NCBI RefSeq assembly: GCF_043290135.1
Contig: NC_134705.1
Location: 54,529,771 to 54,593,770 of the forward strand
Length of the DNA: 64,000 nt
Source of the DNA: Rhipicephalus microplus
Lineage: Eukaryota; Arthropoda; Arachnida; Ixodida; Ixodidae
Reading direction: 5' to 3'
The notes under the pieces are model-generated. The model saw only the letters and a program-made list of their open reading frames with translations, made no database searches and was not told the DNA's origin. Made by a program: the position numbers and the translations under genes. This document shows, in pieces, positions 10,798 to 23,092 of the stretch (positions are counted from its first letter, which is position 1; each line of letters begins with the position of its first letter).

Positions 10798-11088
10798 GGT
10801 TTGTGGTAACATGGGATAAAAGGAAGAAAGAAAAAGTAAAAAAAGATTGAAAAATATAAAATTGTAAAGTATTGGAACACGCGCGTTGGTTATATTTGAT
10901 GGTTTTTAGAGCTACGCACGTGCGACGTTGGCGTGGTGGATCGCATACACCACGGAGATCTGCGTGTAATAAACTGTTGTTGAAAGTTAGCGCTGTGTTG
11001 TGTCTATGTGCCTTCTCTTGTCCGTGTTCGTTGTCTGCGCTACCATCCATCATCATGCAACCATACCAACAAGCCCAAATCGCCACCC
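10798..11088 (+). promoter_or_regulatory. PLE 3' segment (pseudo-LTR-like leader, no ORF follows)
   Basis: This post-stop segment equals the stretch that precedes and begins the ORF in internal tandem units: A-rich after the stop, then the region holding the upstream ATG codons. At the array edge it runs into unrelated DNA at 11089, so its ATGs lead nowhere useful. By analogy with Penelope it is the candidate pseudo-LTR. I find no CTGANGA hammerhead core in it on the plus strand and no TATA box worth calling. Confidence 0.6.
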
Positions 11089-13192
11089 CCTTTTTGACAA
11101 GGTCATCCATACACGACTCGGAAGGTACTTAGATGACAACAATCTCCTAGCCAATAGCATCTTTGGCTTCCGTCAGGGAATTTCCTCACAAGACGTCTTC
11201 CTTCTCCTTCGCGACGAAGTTCTAAACCCACCCCCTGGAAGTATGGACAGGACCCTGCTTGCGTTTTACCTGCGCAAAGCTTTTACAACTTATCTCATGA
11301 CACAATATTGGATGCCCTACAAGAGATAGGCTGTGGGGAGATAACCTACAACTACGTTCAAAGTTTTCTCAAAAACAGAACGGCGTCCATAGGATTGGGC
11401 ACTCTAAGAGGTAATAAAATTCACATAGCAAATAAAGGCTCTCCACAGGGCTCTATGCTTTCCCCCTATTATTCAATATAGGGATGCGGAAATTACCTCT
11501 AATGTTGGAGAAATACAAAGAACTAGGAGTAGCCATCTACGCCGACGACATCACCCTTTGGGCTTCGAAAGAATCTTATGGAGACCGCCAAGACAACCTT
11601 CAATGAGCAATTGATACAATTGAGGGGTGTGCCAAGAAGGCAGGAATGACATGCGTGCCGGAAAAATCTGAATACTTGCAAATACCGCCAAAGAACACCC
11701 GCCAGACACGCTCCCCAATCTTCAATCTGGAGCTAAACGGGAACCAGATAAATCAAGTATCGGAGCTCAGAGTGCTGGCAATGCTGAGAGAGGAGACAGG
11801 CAGCACAACGTGTACGCTAAAAACACTGAAATGCACAATGAGGAGCGCAGTGAGACTCATAAAGCGAGTCACTTGCAGTAATGAGAGCACGACGGAAGAA
11901 GACACCAAGAGGTTGGTACCTGCCTTTATCATTAGCCGCATTATATATGCTTTCCCGTACCAACACACACGCAGATGAGAAGCAGAGCAGGTCAACACAC
12001 TCATACGCATGGCCTACAAAGCTGCAATGGGCCTCCCAGACTGCACTGACACAGAGCGTTTGGAAAGCTTGAGTGTATATAATACATATGACGAACACGC
12101 CGCAGCCGTATAGATCGCACAAAGAGAGAGACTCAACTCGACGATTCAAGGCAGACTATTGCTACAGAGGCTTCACTAACCCCTATCAGCACAGTTCTGC
12201 GGTGAAGAGACGCATCAAATACTCATAAAAGAGAGAGAACCTATATATGTCGCCCCTATCCGGAGAAACTTGCCCCCAATTTTAATTCCAGCCGCAGACA
12301 AGCAAGTGCGGCGGCATTAGAACGGCTACGAAGTGACCCCGACACTTACTATACAGACTCCAACCCATACCCAACGAGGCAAACCGCATTTGCTGCAGTC
12401 TTTACCAACCGAAGCCAAGTGATCACTTCGGCGACAATACGTGCGAAAGCCACAGCCGTAGTAAAAGCGGCAACCATAGCATGAGCCATCCGTGCAGCAG
12501 AGTGAAAGAGACAGTCTGTGCAAGTTCTCACAGATTCCCAAGAGTGTTGCTGACAGTTTCTTAAAGGCGTGCTTCCCAACAGCGCCCTACGCATACCAAG
12601 ATCCAACCTCCAAGAAGATCACGGCATCACATGGTGCTCCGCCCACGAAGGTGTAGGAAGAAACAAAGGGCAGACCGCATGGCTCGAGCATTAACTTTCT
12701 GAGCCGCGGACATGCTGACCCGAACGGATTACTTCACACCTACGCTCCGCGAGATATTCTTGAGAGCCAAAGACTGGTCCGGCAGACGATGGCGCCACCC
12801 CACCGTAAACTCACCCGCTGGCAATCCATGGATTGGATACGAATACAGAGGAACAAATATTCCAACATGCACACACTTAGCAAAATCCAGCCATCCCAAT
12901 TTGTTGACCGCTGCCCTTAGCGCGGTGACACACCGACACTCCAGCACATCACTTGGACTTGCCAACAAAGACCAGCAGAGAGTAACTCACCCCTCATCAC
13001 ACGAAACAAATTTAAAAGGTTGTGGGAGGTGCGACACACCTGGCAGGACCTGAGAAGCCAGAGGGCAACCTTGGACCAGGCCGAGCGAGCCGCAAGGGCG
13101 AGTGGGGCCATGGAATAAGGGCTCCACCCACGGAAACCTTAGCACGCCGTTTCAATAAATGTTTATTCCTCCTCCTCCTCCTCTCCCTCCTC
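11089..13192 (+). mobile_element. Decayed 3' part of an RNase H-bearing non-LTR retrotransposon
   Basis: The frames are broken but collinear. An RT fragment begins with LFDKVI and FGFRQGISSQDVFLLL (about 11091-11205), then GSPQGSMLSP near 11440, the catalytic YADD at 11538-11549, and an RT thumb region to about 12100. An RNase H remnant (HEGVGRNKGAD, near 12640) and a C-terminal tail ending about 13125 follow. Frameshifts near 11280 and 11470 and several stops make it dead. The 3' end is gccgtttcaataaatg plus a CCT-rich tail (13168-13195), the ending also seen at 33734. The gene order fits the I/R1/Jockey-type elements. It starts abruptly at the PLE junction. Confidence 0.8.
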
Positions 13193-13194
13193 CA

Positions 13195-14349
13195 GTCCCG
13201 TTTTCTATTCGGAGGTAAAATTTGATGCAGGCCGTGCGGAAATGCATCACAGTTCTGTCTGCCGACGTGGTCAGCAGCTGCACACGCTAGGTGGCGACAG
13301 TTGCACCCCGTTTTTGAAACTCTCTCAAGCCGAAACTGATACTGACTGATAATGAGGGGTTTCTAATTATTTATCTGTCGCGTGCTACAGCAAACGATGT
13401 GTCGTGTCATGACTAACAGGCCCCCAGCAATGCATCGCAGCAGAAAAACGCGAGGCCGAAGTTTTTGTGTCAGTACCCCTTTAAGGCTCGTTCACACCAA
13501 AGGTGGCCGAAGCGGCGAGGCGAAAACGCAGAAAGCGGAAAAAGCCTCCTTTTGAGGCCGCGAAAGTGGGAGAAAAACCAAGCGGCAAGGGCGATGGCTC
13601 TCGGAACCAGCGTCCGTGGGTGCGGCTCGGCGGCAGCCAGCGCCAAATGCGGCGTGGCTCATTTCGCGCCGATGACGTAATCCGAACAGCACTGCGTCCA
13701 AGGAGGAAGGAAAAAATTGGCCCTGTATCTGCATGTAATCGGCAAAAGTCGTCAAAAGACGATAGTCTGGCGTGTGGAGAGAGTGAACAAACCAATTTTT
13801 GATATTTTGCGCAAGAAAATTGGTGAATGGTATTCCCGAGGCGCTGCGTTCGAGGGCCTCGAGCGTGCAGCGGAGGCGAATGAGCGCATCAAGGCACGTC
13901 ACATGTGAGGCATGAGCGCCATTTGGCAGTTTTCTTGGAAAAAAAGCGCGTGGCTCTGAGACAGGTGTGCGCACCCGTATCAGAGGTGATAGGGTGTAGA
14001 ACCCAAGGTGACGAGTAGGTGCCACCACCATCTCGTTTTAGCAAACCGTTGGAAACACTCGCTTTTTCGTGCGAGCGTTGCGTGCTCCGCGCACCATGAT
14101 AAGCGCTACAGTCCTTAATATTACTTATGTATGCGTTTTCAAGTAAAAGACACAAATGCAGAATATGTACGTGTTGTTACGGTGCCTAAGACATGCGAAA
14201 TAATTGTTTTTAGTTGACAATAGCACAAGTATGAACGCTGAATCTTGAGCAACATTGGTGGGCACTGTGGATTGGGTCGGCCGTTCAAGTACCCTGTGCC
14301 GTTAAGAGTGGAGAAACAGACAATTGTACAGAGAGACAGACAGACAGGC

Positions 14350-14413
<64 letters not shown>

Positions 14414-15343
14414 CAAAATATTTGCGTTGAAGGTCCGCCTCTAATAGCCGACTGAGCGATTCGGTCAGCCCCAGAAGTTGCATGACTCTCTGCGCGAGAA
14501 AGAGGCAAAAACAGCATCTCTCGAGCGGTGAGGGGCGCGCGGCATAGTGCCGTGGCGCCAGTTTGTTTGTACCTTTATGGCGCATTTACACTTGAGAAGT
14601 GAAGAGAAACGAAAATGCCAGATCGGCCGGAAAACCACGGGCGCGTGCGTCGAAGATGTTCACATTCGTTCTGCCCCATCCCGCCGCCACTGCCGTCGAT
14701 ACCTTACCACTTAATTAAATTTTGCCTGCTTTCTGAAAACTAAAGTTTGTACCTAATTTTATTTATTAACGCAAAGTAGTGAAAAAAAAACACCTCGCAC
14801 CTTTTTGAAACGTTGTTTGGTGAGATAAGCCAGCAGAAACGACACGAGCGAACGCACCGGCAGCGGCAGCGGTGCATTAAGCTGGCTGTAGACACACGCG
14901 AGAAACGTTGGGGCATGCTTTTTCGCTGCCGCTGCACCGTCTAGTTCCAGAGTTCTCCGGGATCGTAATCCAAGTCAGGTTCACGGTGAACACGTCCTCG
15001 TTGAGGCCATTAAGCATCGTGGTACTGCACAGGTAGTTTGTGATTTCAGCCGATGCGAGCCGCCGCCGACGCAAGTACCTCTATAGTGAATCTGTAACCA
15101 GCTGATTAGGTCACGTGGTTTGATCTAGCGCAGCCAAGACAGTGAAGCAGAAACTGTATCAGGTTGCGCGTGGCGGGAAATTCGGTCATGGAGCGATTCC
15201 TTCGCGCCGGCCGCGCAGCGTGGTTTTCGGGCTGCTTGGGCGGCAAAACGAGCCAGTTTCCGAAGAGTTTTGCCGGTTTTGCTCTCTTCGACGCCAATTG
15301 TGAACGCGCCATTAGAACCGTTTCCCGCCAATGGCAAGCCTCC
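13195..15343. other. No gene recognised; MITE-like and simple sequence
   Basis: No ORF here resembles a known protein. About 13490-13700 is GC-rich and shares ccagcgtccgt-ggtgcggc with a block at 49365-49385, which suggests a dispersed non-coding element. A CAGA microsatellite lies at 14331-14412. The remainder looks like unique intergenic or upstream P450 intron DNA; no P450 exon could be identified in it. Confidence 0.5.
14331..14412. repeat. (CAGA)n microsatellite
   Basis: About 20 near-perfect CAGA units with one CAGG variant near the start. Reading frames through it give repeats of SVCL or DRQT, which are not genes. Confidence 0.95.
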
Positions 15344-16990
15344 CGTAAGGGACGGGTCACGCTAGCGGCAAGCATGCCTCGCCGTTTGACGTTCTCAGGC
15401 AGCTGTGCGTGATTGTTTGCTTCACACACGTCTGCCGTTCTTGCCGTTCGAAAAATGGGTCCCATTTTTGTGCCGTTTAATAATATTCTAAAAATTTTAT
15501 TATTAATCAGAGGCGGCGCTGAGTCCCCCTTAGGGGGCGACACTGGTGGGCCACTCCCACGACGGGAAGGGGAGGTTAAACTCCACTGGTTCAGCCAATA
15601 AGTGATGGAGGAGCGACATGGCTGAGCCGCGTCGTCAGCTTTCCGCTCTCCGCATTGCCTGCGCCTGCCGCGGAACCCTTCGAGCTGGTTGCTTCTTGCT
15701 CCGCGGTTTTCACGATATGTCATACGTGTTCTTCCCATACTACCTTCCAGCAGTGAATAGAGCATTTTCGCGTGTCCGGTATTTAAGAAAGCGCACAGCA
15801 ATCAAAATAACGTACGCCAAGCAGGCGTTTGGACAAGTGGCACCAGCTAGCTAGCGTAAGCAACAACAAGCAAACATGTAATGTATGTTCTGCAAGATTC
15901 GGAAAGGCTTGCGTAGGCCAAGAACATAAATTATTTGAGTATGGTTCTCAGAAATGGTGCCAAATCAATTCATGTACTGTGTTTTCGAAGCTATATGACA
16001 TGAATTTAAAGCATATAGAAGCATTCAGTTCAAAGCTTACGAGCCACAGAGCGCACAGCGGCCACTTGATAGATACGAGGTGGGTGACAACTGCATCTGA
16101 AAGGGCATCTGTGTTTGTCGGATGAACTTGCCGTGCGATTCGAACAGCTCACCTGCGGGCTGCGCCGGCTGCTTGTCTGCGCCACAGTGCCATCATGACA
16201 GGCTTTCCACTAGCGTGAACCAGCCCTAACGACACAGCACCCTAGACCATCAGCCGCCGCCATCCACGGCAGAGCTGTTCAAAGTGCACGACAAGCTTTT
16301 CCGGAGAGGCATTTCAGCCTCCACAGAAACATGGTTGCCCTTCCGAATGCAGTTATCGACCGCCTCGAATCTATCAAGTGGCCGCCATGCGCTCTGTAGC
16401 TCTTAAGCTGCGAACTGATGCTTTAATTTGCTTTCGCTTCGACAACACAGTACTTCAACCGGTTGGGCACCGTTTTTGAGAACCATACTCAAATAGTTGA
16501 TGTTCTAAGCCTAAGCAAGCCTTTCCAAATCTCAGAGGGCGTACATTAGATGTTTGTTTGTTTTTGCTAGCGCTGAATAGCTGGGGCCACTTGTCCACAT
16601 GCCTGCTTTGGGGATGTCACTTTGAATAGCTCTATGCTTTTTAAACTCCGGGCAGGCGAAAGTGCTCTATTCACTGCTGAAACGTTGTGTGGAAACAACA
16701 AGTACCACATATCGTGAAAGCCGCGAAGCAAGCAGCTCGAAGTGTCTTGTGGCAGACGCCGAAAATGCGTAGAGGCGAAAGCAGACGACGCGGCTCAGCC
16801 ATGTCGCTGCTCCGTCGCTGATTGGCTACGTCACCCTCGAGCAAGCGGCAAATGGCGCAAAAATGGGTCTCAGAGTCATTCTTCGAACGCAAAGAACGAC
16901 AGACGTGCGCAAAGAAAATAGCCGCGCACGGCTGCCTGAGAAAGTCAAACGGCGAGGCATGTTTGCAGCTAGCGTGAACCTGCCCTTACG
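15344..16990. repeat. Long imperfect inverted repeat (fold-back element)
   Basis: The left arm (15344-16150) read forward matches the reverse complement of 16272-16990 along nearly its whole length. Shared blocks include catgcctcgccgtttgac, gacatggctgagccgcgtcg and tttgagtatggttctca. Both outer ends carry cgtaaggg followed by ttcacgctagc or a close variant. The arms differ by many substitutions. The left arm has an extra block of about 115 bp at 15480-15595. The ~120-bp centre contains another copy of the end motif (near 16214-16235). No transposase is seen. It is best read as a non-autonomous fold-back or MITE-type DNA element. Confidence 0.8.
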
Positions 16991-18925
16991 AGACAGTTGT
17001 AGCAACAACGTGTTGCTTGAAGCTATTTGAAGGCCACCTGTCGCCTCATTCTCCTGTTTCCAGCTGACCACTCCACAAACCGAGGTTACTGTCAGAGGAA
17101 AGTGTGAGACATAAAGAAAGTGTTCTCAGAGCATTCATCAAAATTTCAATGCTAGCGCAGTTGGTTGAGCGCCTTCAGGCTGTTGCCGCAGACAGAAAGG
17201 GCGTGGGTCGGAGTGCCATAGAGCCATGTTCTTCTTCTTTTTTTTTGCATCTGGTCTTGTGCGTTTTCTTTACGTATGTCTGTTTTTGCCACTCATCTTC
17301 AGTGTCTGTGTGAATTCTGGAGTGCCAAAACCACGGTATTACTTTTAGTAACGCCCTTATGAAGGGATACAGAAATTTCAACAATATGGCGTTTTTAACA
17401 TACGCGGACATTGAATGGTACGCTAGTCTCAAACATATTACCCCCATCGAAATGTGATGAAACCTGCCGCCACGGAACCCGTCACTTCCGGGTCAGCAGC
17501 TGAGCACCATAAGTGCTACGCCAACGTGACCGACGTCATTAAACTTTGACGATACAGTGTGGCTGTCGCGTAACTGCGCAAACATTTAGCGTGGGCGTTT
17601 ATGGGGCCGTTGAACGCCTCAATACTAACATATTTTCATGAGATATGTAAAGAAGCCGCAGTGAAGGGCTACAGAAATGTCGGCCACCTGAGAATCTTTA
17701 ACTTGCACCTAAATATAATAACATGAGCCTTATACATTTTCGCCACAATCAAAAATAAGTTACCCATGAGCGGAGTTCGATCCTTTGACCTTGAATGGAG
17801 TGGCTATTTTATGAAACATATTAAAACCTACTCAAAATTCCTCACCTTGAATTCAATAAATTTGTGTATTATTTAGATAGAGCCCGATTTTATGCTCACG
17901 GAAAGCACTAGGGGCATTACCAGCCAGTTTTTTTTTTGTTCTTGAAAGATGGGGGTGATGAAAACAGGACTTATATATGTAAGTATCAATATATGTGGAC
18001 AGGTACGTACAAAAGTAAAAAATATACCTTTGGTAAAGGGGGGGTGGGGGGAGTCGTTAAATGACCCTGCGACAACAATCAGATACCATTCAAAAATGCA
18101 ATTTTTGACCTGAGTTATTTCGAATGGGAGGGATTTAGCCAGAGCATGCCTGTAAGCCCGCCCACTTTTCTGTTTGTTGCCTGGAGCTGGGCGCTCGGGC
18201 AACATAGAAAAATGCCGATTTTACCTGAAAATCAACTATTCATTTCAATTTGCATGAGATTGTAAAATAAGAATAACTAACAAACCTGTACAGCTTGGTG
18301 ATCAGAAACACTTTTGTTAAGAGCCATTGGGCTTTTGTTCCATAAACTCGAGTAAACGAACAAAACTATCAGAAAGTATTTGGCAAAACATTGCATGTCG
18401 AGAGTACAGAGACATCAATGTAAATGGTAGGTCGTATTTTTAGCTGAAGTTGCCGAAACCTCAGCTCGTAATCGAAGAAGCGTTTTCAACAGTTGTCAGA
18501 AAGTCTTATTAGACAAGATACTGTACTGTTCATTCTTATTTTTTCCCGTGTTCATTTTTTTGTTTACTATTTTTTGTTCTGTGGCCTAATGTGAAGATGA
18601 CAATCTGTATAATTTCTTCCCACTCCTGTATGAGCCTGTTAAGGCTTACAGTATCAATAAAAAAAAGATTATGAGTATAGTCCAAAGCGTCCTATCTTTG
18701 TCTTCCTAGGATCAAATGGCGTTACGCACCCACATTTCAAGTATCTTTCGTATACTACGGAATCGTAGTATATCGTAGTATTTTAGGACATAGTTTGGCT
18801 AGATTCACTATAGTCACAGGTGCGTAGGTAAAGATACGTTCACGTTGTATTCCACTCCGCACATATAAGCAAGCAATCAGCGTATATACACTGAATAAGA
18901 AATTTATTTATATGGCTTGTTTTAG
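16991..18925. other. No gene recognised
   Basis: AT-rich sequence without a credible ORF or domain. A weak tRNA-like box A (gcgcagttggttgagcg, 17156-17172) with no good box B follows the fold-back element and may be an old SINE remnant. An A-rich stretch sits at 18656-18668. Nothing else is supported. Confidence 0.4.
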
Positions 18926-19041
18926 AGAGCAAATCCAAGCGTACAAGTCAGCGAACTACGGAGATGAAACTGGTGACTTTATTCATGGGTATACGAGAAA
19001 GATACAAGAATGCCGAGGGGAATCCGAGCCTTTATTCACGG
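18926..19041 (+). CDS. Cytochrome P450 internal exon (F-G to pre-I-helix region)
   Basis: A ~116-bp exon after an acceptor-like gcttgttttag and before a strong donor g|gtaagt at 19042. It encodes EQIQAYKSANYGDETGDFIH and GYTRKIQECRGESEPLFT. The pattern, charged helix then DFI-x2-Y and an acidic linker ending in FTD, is what precedes the I-helix in CYP2-clan P450s. The exon ends one base into a codon (g), and the exon at 46828 supplies ac, giving Asp and the natural FTDDYLVGN sequence. The start is less certain, since the acceptor could lie 2 bases downstream. It has no heme or catalytic residues of its own; assignment rests on fit to the next exon. Confidence 0.68.
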
Positions 19042-19748
19042 GTAAGTCTAAGATACTTCATTTCAAATTTCTTTGCAGTGAAAGGGAATTCATGCATATA
19101 TTATACGTTATTATTTTGTGATCCGAAATGGTTGAGTCTAACGCCAAAATGCTATTATAGTTAGAGGAATTACCATATTTTTCAATTCTTGACATAAACA
19201 ATTAGACATTAAAACTGAGGAGTTTGAAGACGGTTTTTCATTACCAGCGTGTATATTAGTAAAGAATGCATTTAGTTGTAATCCTAGATATATTGTTTTC
19301 CTAGGGTTCACTACAATAACAATCGTTTACTTGTGGGACTAAACTGAGCATAAAGCAATGCTAAAGACTGAGAAACGAACATCTCGAGCAATTCTGAAAA
19401 ACAAAATCATTCACTAGTAAGACAAGGTGGCAATACAGAGCAACAAAGCGCCAGGCTTGTGCAGGACACGCAACAACATCATAACCAAAGTTACATGAAT
19501 GATACAAGAAGAACTCACATTTGACGAAAACCGCCAGGAAAAACACAGAGCACAGGCCACGTTTGCAGCCAAATACTGCCCAATTCATTACGAAGCAACT
19601 AGGGCACCCACTCGCAATAATGGCGTTCTCCTTAGGAGCAATAGTGACTGGGTACGCTATAAAATCTAACCTTACAAGCTCAGAGGCAGATGACTATTGT
19701 TAAAGAGCAACCGCTTTTGGAAAGTAGGCGCCACCGTAAATATGGTCA

Positions 19749-20105
19749 CGTTTCTGACGACAAACTTGCTTTTATAGGATTGTTGAGTGGGCTAGCCAAG
19801 CAGCGGCTCAGCTAGATCTTCTTTGTCCTCTTCCACTCGGGATCTCTCACAAACAGACCATGTGGCACTAGTCCACCTGTTTGAAAGCATGGACTTGATT
19901 CTCGTAAACAAAGAAAAAAATGAATGCATATGCCTGAAGGTATAGACAACCACAAGAGGGAAAGCGCCAGTATCAGCCACGCAGATAAGGAAGTTGCACC
20001 AACACTTGTGCCCAGCGTAAAAATAATACGCATAAAAACACAGGAGAACAAAAACAGCAGCAGCAACGCAAGTCGTGGCCAAATGTAACACGTTAAAGCA
20101 CAAGG
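19749..20105 (-). repeat. Gypsy left LTR (3' LTR)
   Basis: Direct-repeat partner of 25027-25320. The best match is the outer 120 bp (gctagccaagcagc, tagatcttcttt), with weaker similarity further in (cagcaacgc). Pol ends just to its right with an HVVRLKPY-type integrase C-terminus, which supports the boundary near 20105. Ends are approximate. Confidence 0.7.
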
Positions 20106-20109
20106 GCTA

Positions 20110-21270
20110 CTGTGTAAAATAGCTATATGGTTTGAGCCGAACGACATGCACGGTATCGGGCCGAAGCTGTCGACGAGAAGACACTGGGCTGCCCGGAAAT
20201 ACCTCCTAGGTAAGGTTTGTGACACGTCTAAGAACCTTGTATGGTCCAAAATAAGGACTTTTTTGGATAAGCCTAGTCGCCGAACAGAGATGCACACCCC
20301 CACTTGGCCACCAGGGTGATAGGCAACAATTCGACGGCGGAGGCTGTAACGCCATGCGTCTGCATCTTGTTGGTGACTGCTGTTTACGCGAGCTAGCTGA
20401 CGAGCTTCTTCGGCGTACTGAGTGTAATGCTCAGCGCCGGGAGCAAGTCACAGCTTTCGTCGCACGGAAGCGTAGCATCGAGCATAGTGCGCACGTTGCG
20501 TCCATAAACGAGGTGGAAAGGCGGAAATCACATGGTTTCTTCCGTTGCCGTATTGTACGCAAACGTGCTGTATGAAAGAATCTTGTCCCAGGCTTTGTGT
20601 TGTACGTCCGCGTACATTGACAACATGTCAACTATGGCGTTGTTGAGCCTCTCTGTCAGTGCATTGGATTGCGGATGATAACCTGACGTTTATCGTTGAC
20701 TTGTGCAGCTCAATTTAAAAATGTCCTCCATCATTTGCATGGTAAACGATGAATGACGTCCCTCTATCCGGGATCGCAGATGATGTGGCACCTATCCATA
20801 GGACAATTTGTTGCACGAAGAACTTTGCAACTTCAGAGGCCGTGCAAAGGGGTAACGATTTTGTTTCAGTATAGCAACTATAATCCATTTGTTACCAGAA
20901 AACGGCACGCGGAAGGGTCCCAAATGTTCCATTGCTATGAAGGCCAGATGGTGTCCGTGGTACGATCGGCTAGAGCAGGCCCACTAGTCTCACATGCGGA
21001 GTCTTGCGACACTGGCACTCACGGCAGCCATTCACATAGCGATGTAAACTAGTTGATAGTCATGGCCAGTAATACTGTTGGCACTCTCTTGCGAGAGTTC
21101 GCGAATAGCCTAAATATCCTGACGTGGGTTCATCGTGGCACGCAAAGAGGATGTCATCACGCAAGTCGGTAGGGACAACGAGTAGGAAGGATTTGTCGCT
21201 ACCACGAGTGTTTTTCTTATAAAGAATGCTTCTTCTTGGAAAAAAAGGAGGACAGCTCGTGAGCAATATG
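20110..21270 (-). pseudogene. Gypsy integrase remnant
   Basis: The N-terminal H2C2 zinc domain is readable at 21060-21266 (ACHDEPTSGYLGYSRTLARE then CQQYYWP). The core domain is scattered over frames (STTP/LTCCQC region near 20630), and the C-terminal GPY/F module reads YFGPYKVLRRVTNLT near 20220-20265. Several stops and frame changes rule out a functional product. Confidence 0.8.
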
Positions 21271-22033
21271 GCGAGGGACCTGGGAGTTTAAGCCTTCCAG
21301 GTAATCAAGAACTGGGCATAATTCTTGATCTGCCGCTCTCTTGACATGAAGTCGGAATCACTAACTGCTCCGACAAACCTATTTTCATCATCGGAGTTAA
21401 TGGCAGCGGGTCCCACAAGCGCTCGATGAAAGCGCGTCGGCATACTCGCGTTTGCACTCTGAGCTGTACGGAATCGTAATGTCGAACTTCTGTGATCGCA
21501 AACTGCACTGAACCATACGGCCATATGGATCTCCAAGATTAGCCAGCCAGCCGAGCGAGTTGTGTTCATTCACCACTTTGAAGGCACGACCGCGGAGGTA
21601 AGGCCGAAATTTGGTCGTCGCCCATACGACTGCGTGGCATTATTTTTCTCATGTGGGGCAGTTGAACTCGGCTCGAGAAAGAGTACGACAGGCGTAAACT
21701 AATTAACGCTAGACGCTGCCATGTAGTTGTACAAGAACTGTGCCTAGTCTGATGTTGTTAGCAACTGTGTGAATTTCTGTAGCAGCGTCCTCATCGAAAT
21801 AAGAAAGAACAGGGGCTGTTTGCATTCTCTGTCGTAGCTCTGGGACCGCTATTTTTTGCTCTGCGCTCCAAGAAAAGCACACGTCATCTCGGGTGAGTCA
21901 CGTAAGGGCTTCAGGTAACTTCGAGAAGCTAGCGATAAATCGGCAATAATACGCGCACAAGCTGAGGAAACGGCATACTGCTCTTTTCTCTGATGGAACA
22001 GTGAAGACGGCGAAGGCATCAGTTTTGTCTGTA

Positions 22034-22560
22034 TCAGGTCGCACTCCATCCGCTAACAACATGCCCCAGAAATTTCAGCTCTTCATTAACGAAATGGCAT
22101 TTTTGGGGTCTCAGCATCTGTTTAGCTGTGCGAATAGCTTCCAGAACCTTTCTGAAGCGCTTCAGATGTTCTTCGAAGCTCTCGAAGAAAATGACCACAT
22201 CATCGAGGTAGACAAGGCCGCTTTGCCACTTCAAGCCAGCGAGAACAGTATTCATCATCCTCTTAACTGAGGCAGAACAGAGGCCGAAGGGAAGAGCTCG
22301 GAATTCGTAAAGTCCGTCTGGAGCCTCAACCATGATTTTTTCTCGGTCTCGTTCATCAACTTTGATTCGCAAGTAGCCACTGTTTAGATTCATTGGACAA
22401 AAAATACCTTGTGCGTCGTAACCTGTCGAGGGAGTCATCGACTGGTGGAAGCGGGTTGACATCTTTTTTTGTGACGCTATTAGGCTTCCTGTAGTCAATA
22501 CAGAATCGCCGCGTTCCGTGTTTTTTCTTCTAGAACCACTGGCGAGAACCAAGGGCTGCT
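22034..22560 (-). pseudogene. Gypsy reverse transcriptase remnant
   Basis: The longest open piece (172 codons) contains NSGYLRIKVDERDREK, DGLYEFRALPFGLCSA, the catalytic YLDD (complement of 22199-22210) and ELKFLGHVVS, in the order expected for Gypsy RT fingers, palm and connection. The catalytic Asp pair is intact, but upstream and downstream frames are broken and no complete pol frame exists. Confidence 0.9.
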
Positions 22561-23092
22561 GGATGGTTAAATAATCCCGTCATTGAGCATCTTTTTTACT
22601 CGTGTCTGAATAGCCTCACATTCTTTGGCAGAAATACAATAAGGCTGCTGCCGGATGGGCAGACATCGAAATCGGTAGTATTTCGATGCTTCGTGAGGTG
22701 TGTTCGACGAACTTTTGAAGAAGTAAAGCCGGGTTGAAACGCCCTTAAAAGGTCATGAAGTGCAGCCTTCGTTTCGTCTGACAGCGTTGAAATACTGTCA
22801 ATGTGGTATAGAAATTTTCCATGCTCACGTGTTTCCTCGCACTCGAAGCACTCTGTGGCGTCGGCAACAGGGTCTCTGTAGGCTACGTTGGCCCCGCCAA
22901 GAAGATGGCGGTGTTCGTAGTTGAAATTCGTAACTAGTATCTGTGATTCTCCATCACAGACACGCACAATACTTCGGGCTGCGCAGACAGCTTATAGCAC
23001 CAGATGTGATATGGTTCTTTCGGCCACCACAACACCGTTTCATAGGTCTTCACAAGTTACTCTGATCGGAACAGTCAATAAAAGTGGCAGCG

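Larger units (their letters stand above)
1..11088. mobile_element. Penelope-like element array, tandem and head-to-head
   Basis: Units of 2654 bp repeat without visible differences. Minus strand: the tip of a unit (1-12), a complete unit (13-2666) and a 5'-truncated unit (2667-4652). Plus strand: a 5'-truncated unit (4653-5780) and two complete units (5781-8434, 8435-11088). The unit boundary is set by the right junction, where the repeat ends in cgccaccc at 11088 and unrelated sequence follows; the same point recurs every 2654 bp. Head-to-tail tandems plus an inverted, 5'-truncated partner are known for Penelope elements, whose downstream copy uses the upstream copy as a pseudo-LTR. The left end lies outside the window. 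Exact identity suggests recent insertion or amplification; an assembly artefact cannot be excluded from sequence alone. Confidence 0.93.

Noticed and set aside
10798..11088. Hammerhead ribozyme in the PLE pseudo-LTR, as known from other Penelope-like elements
   Set aside because: I could not find a CTGANGA core with a paired GAAA on the plus strand of this segment. A covariance-model search of the whole unit on both strands would settle it.
13481..14031. Overlapping ORFs of about 100-180 codons on both strands at 13.5-14.0 kb
   Set aside because: A GC-rich non-coding repeat is open on both strands; no domain and no agreement between frames.
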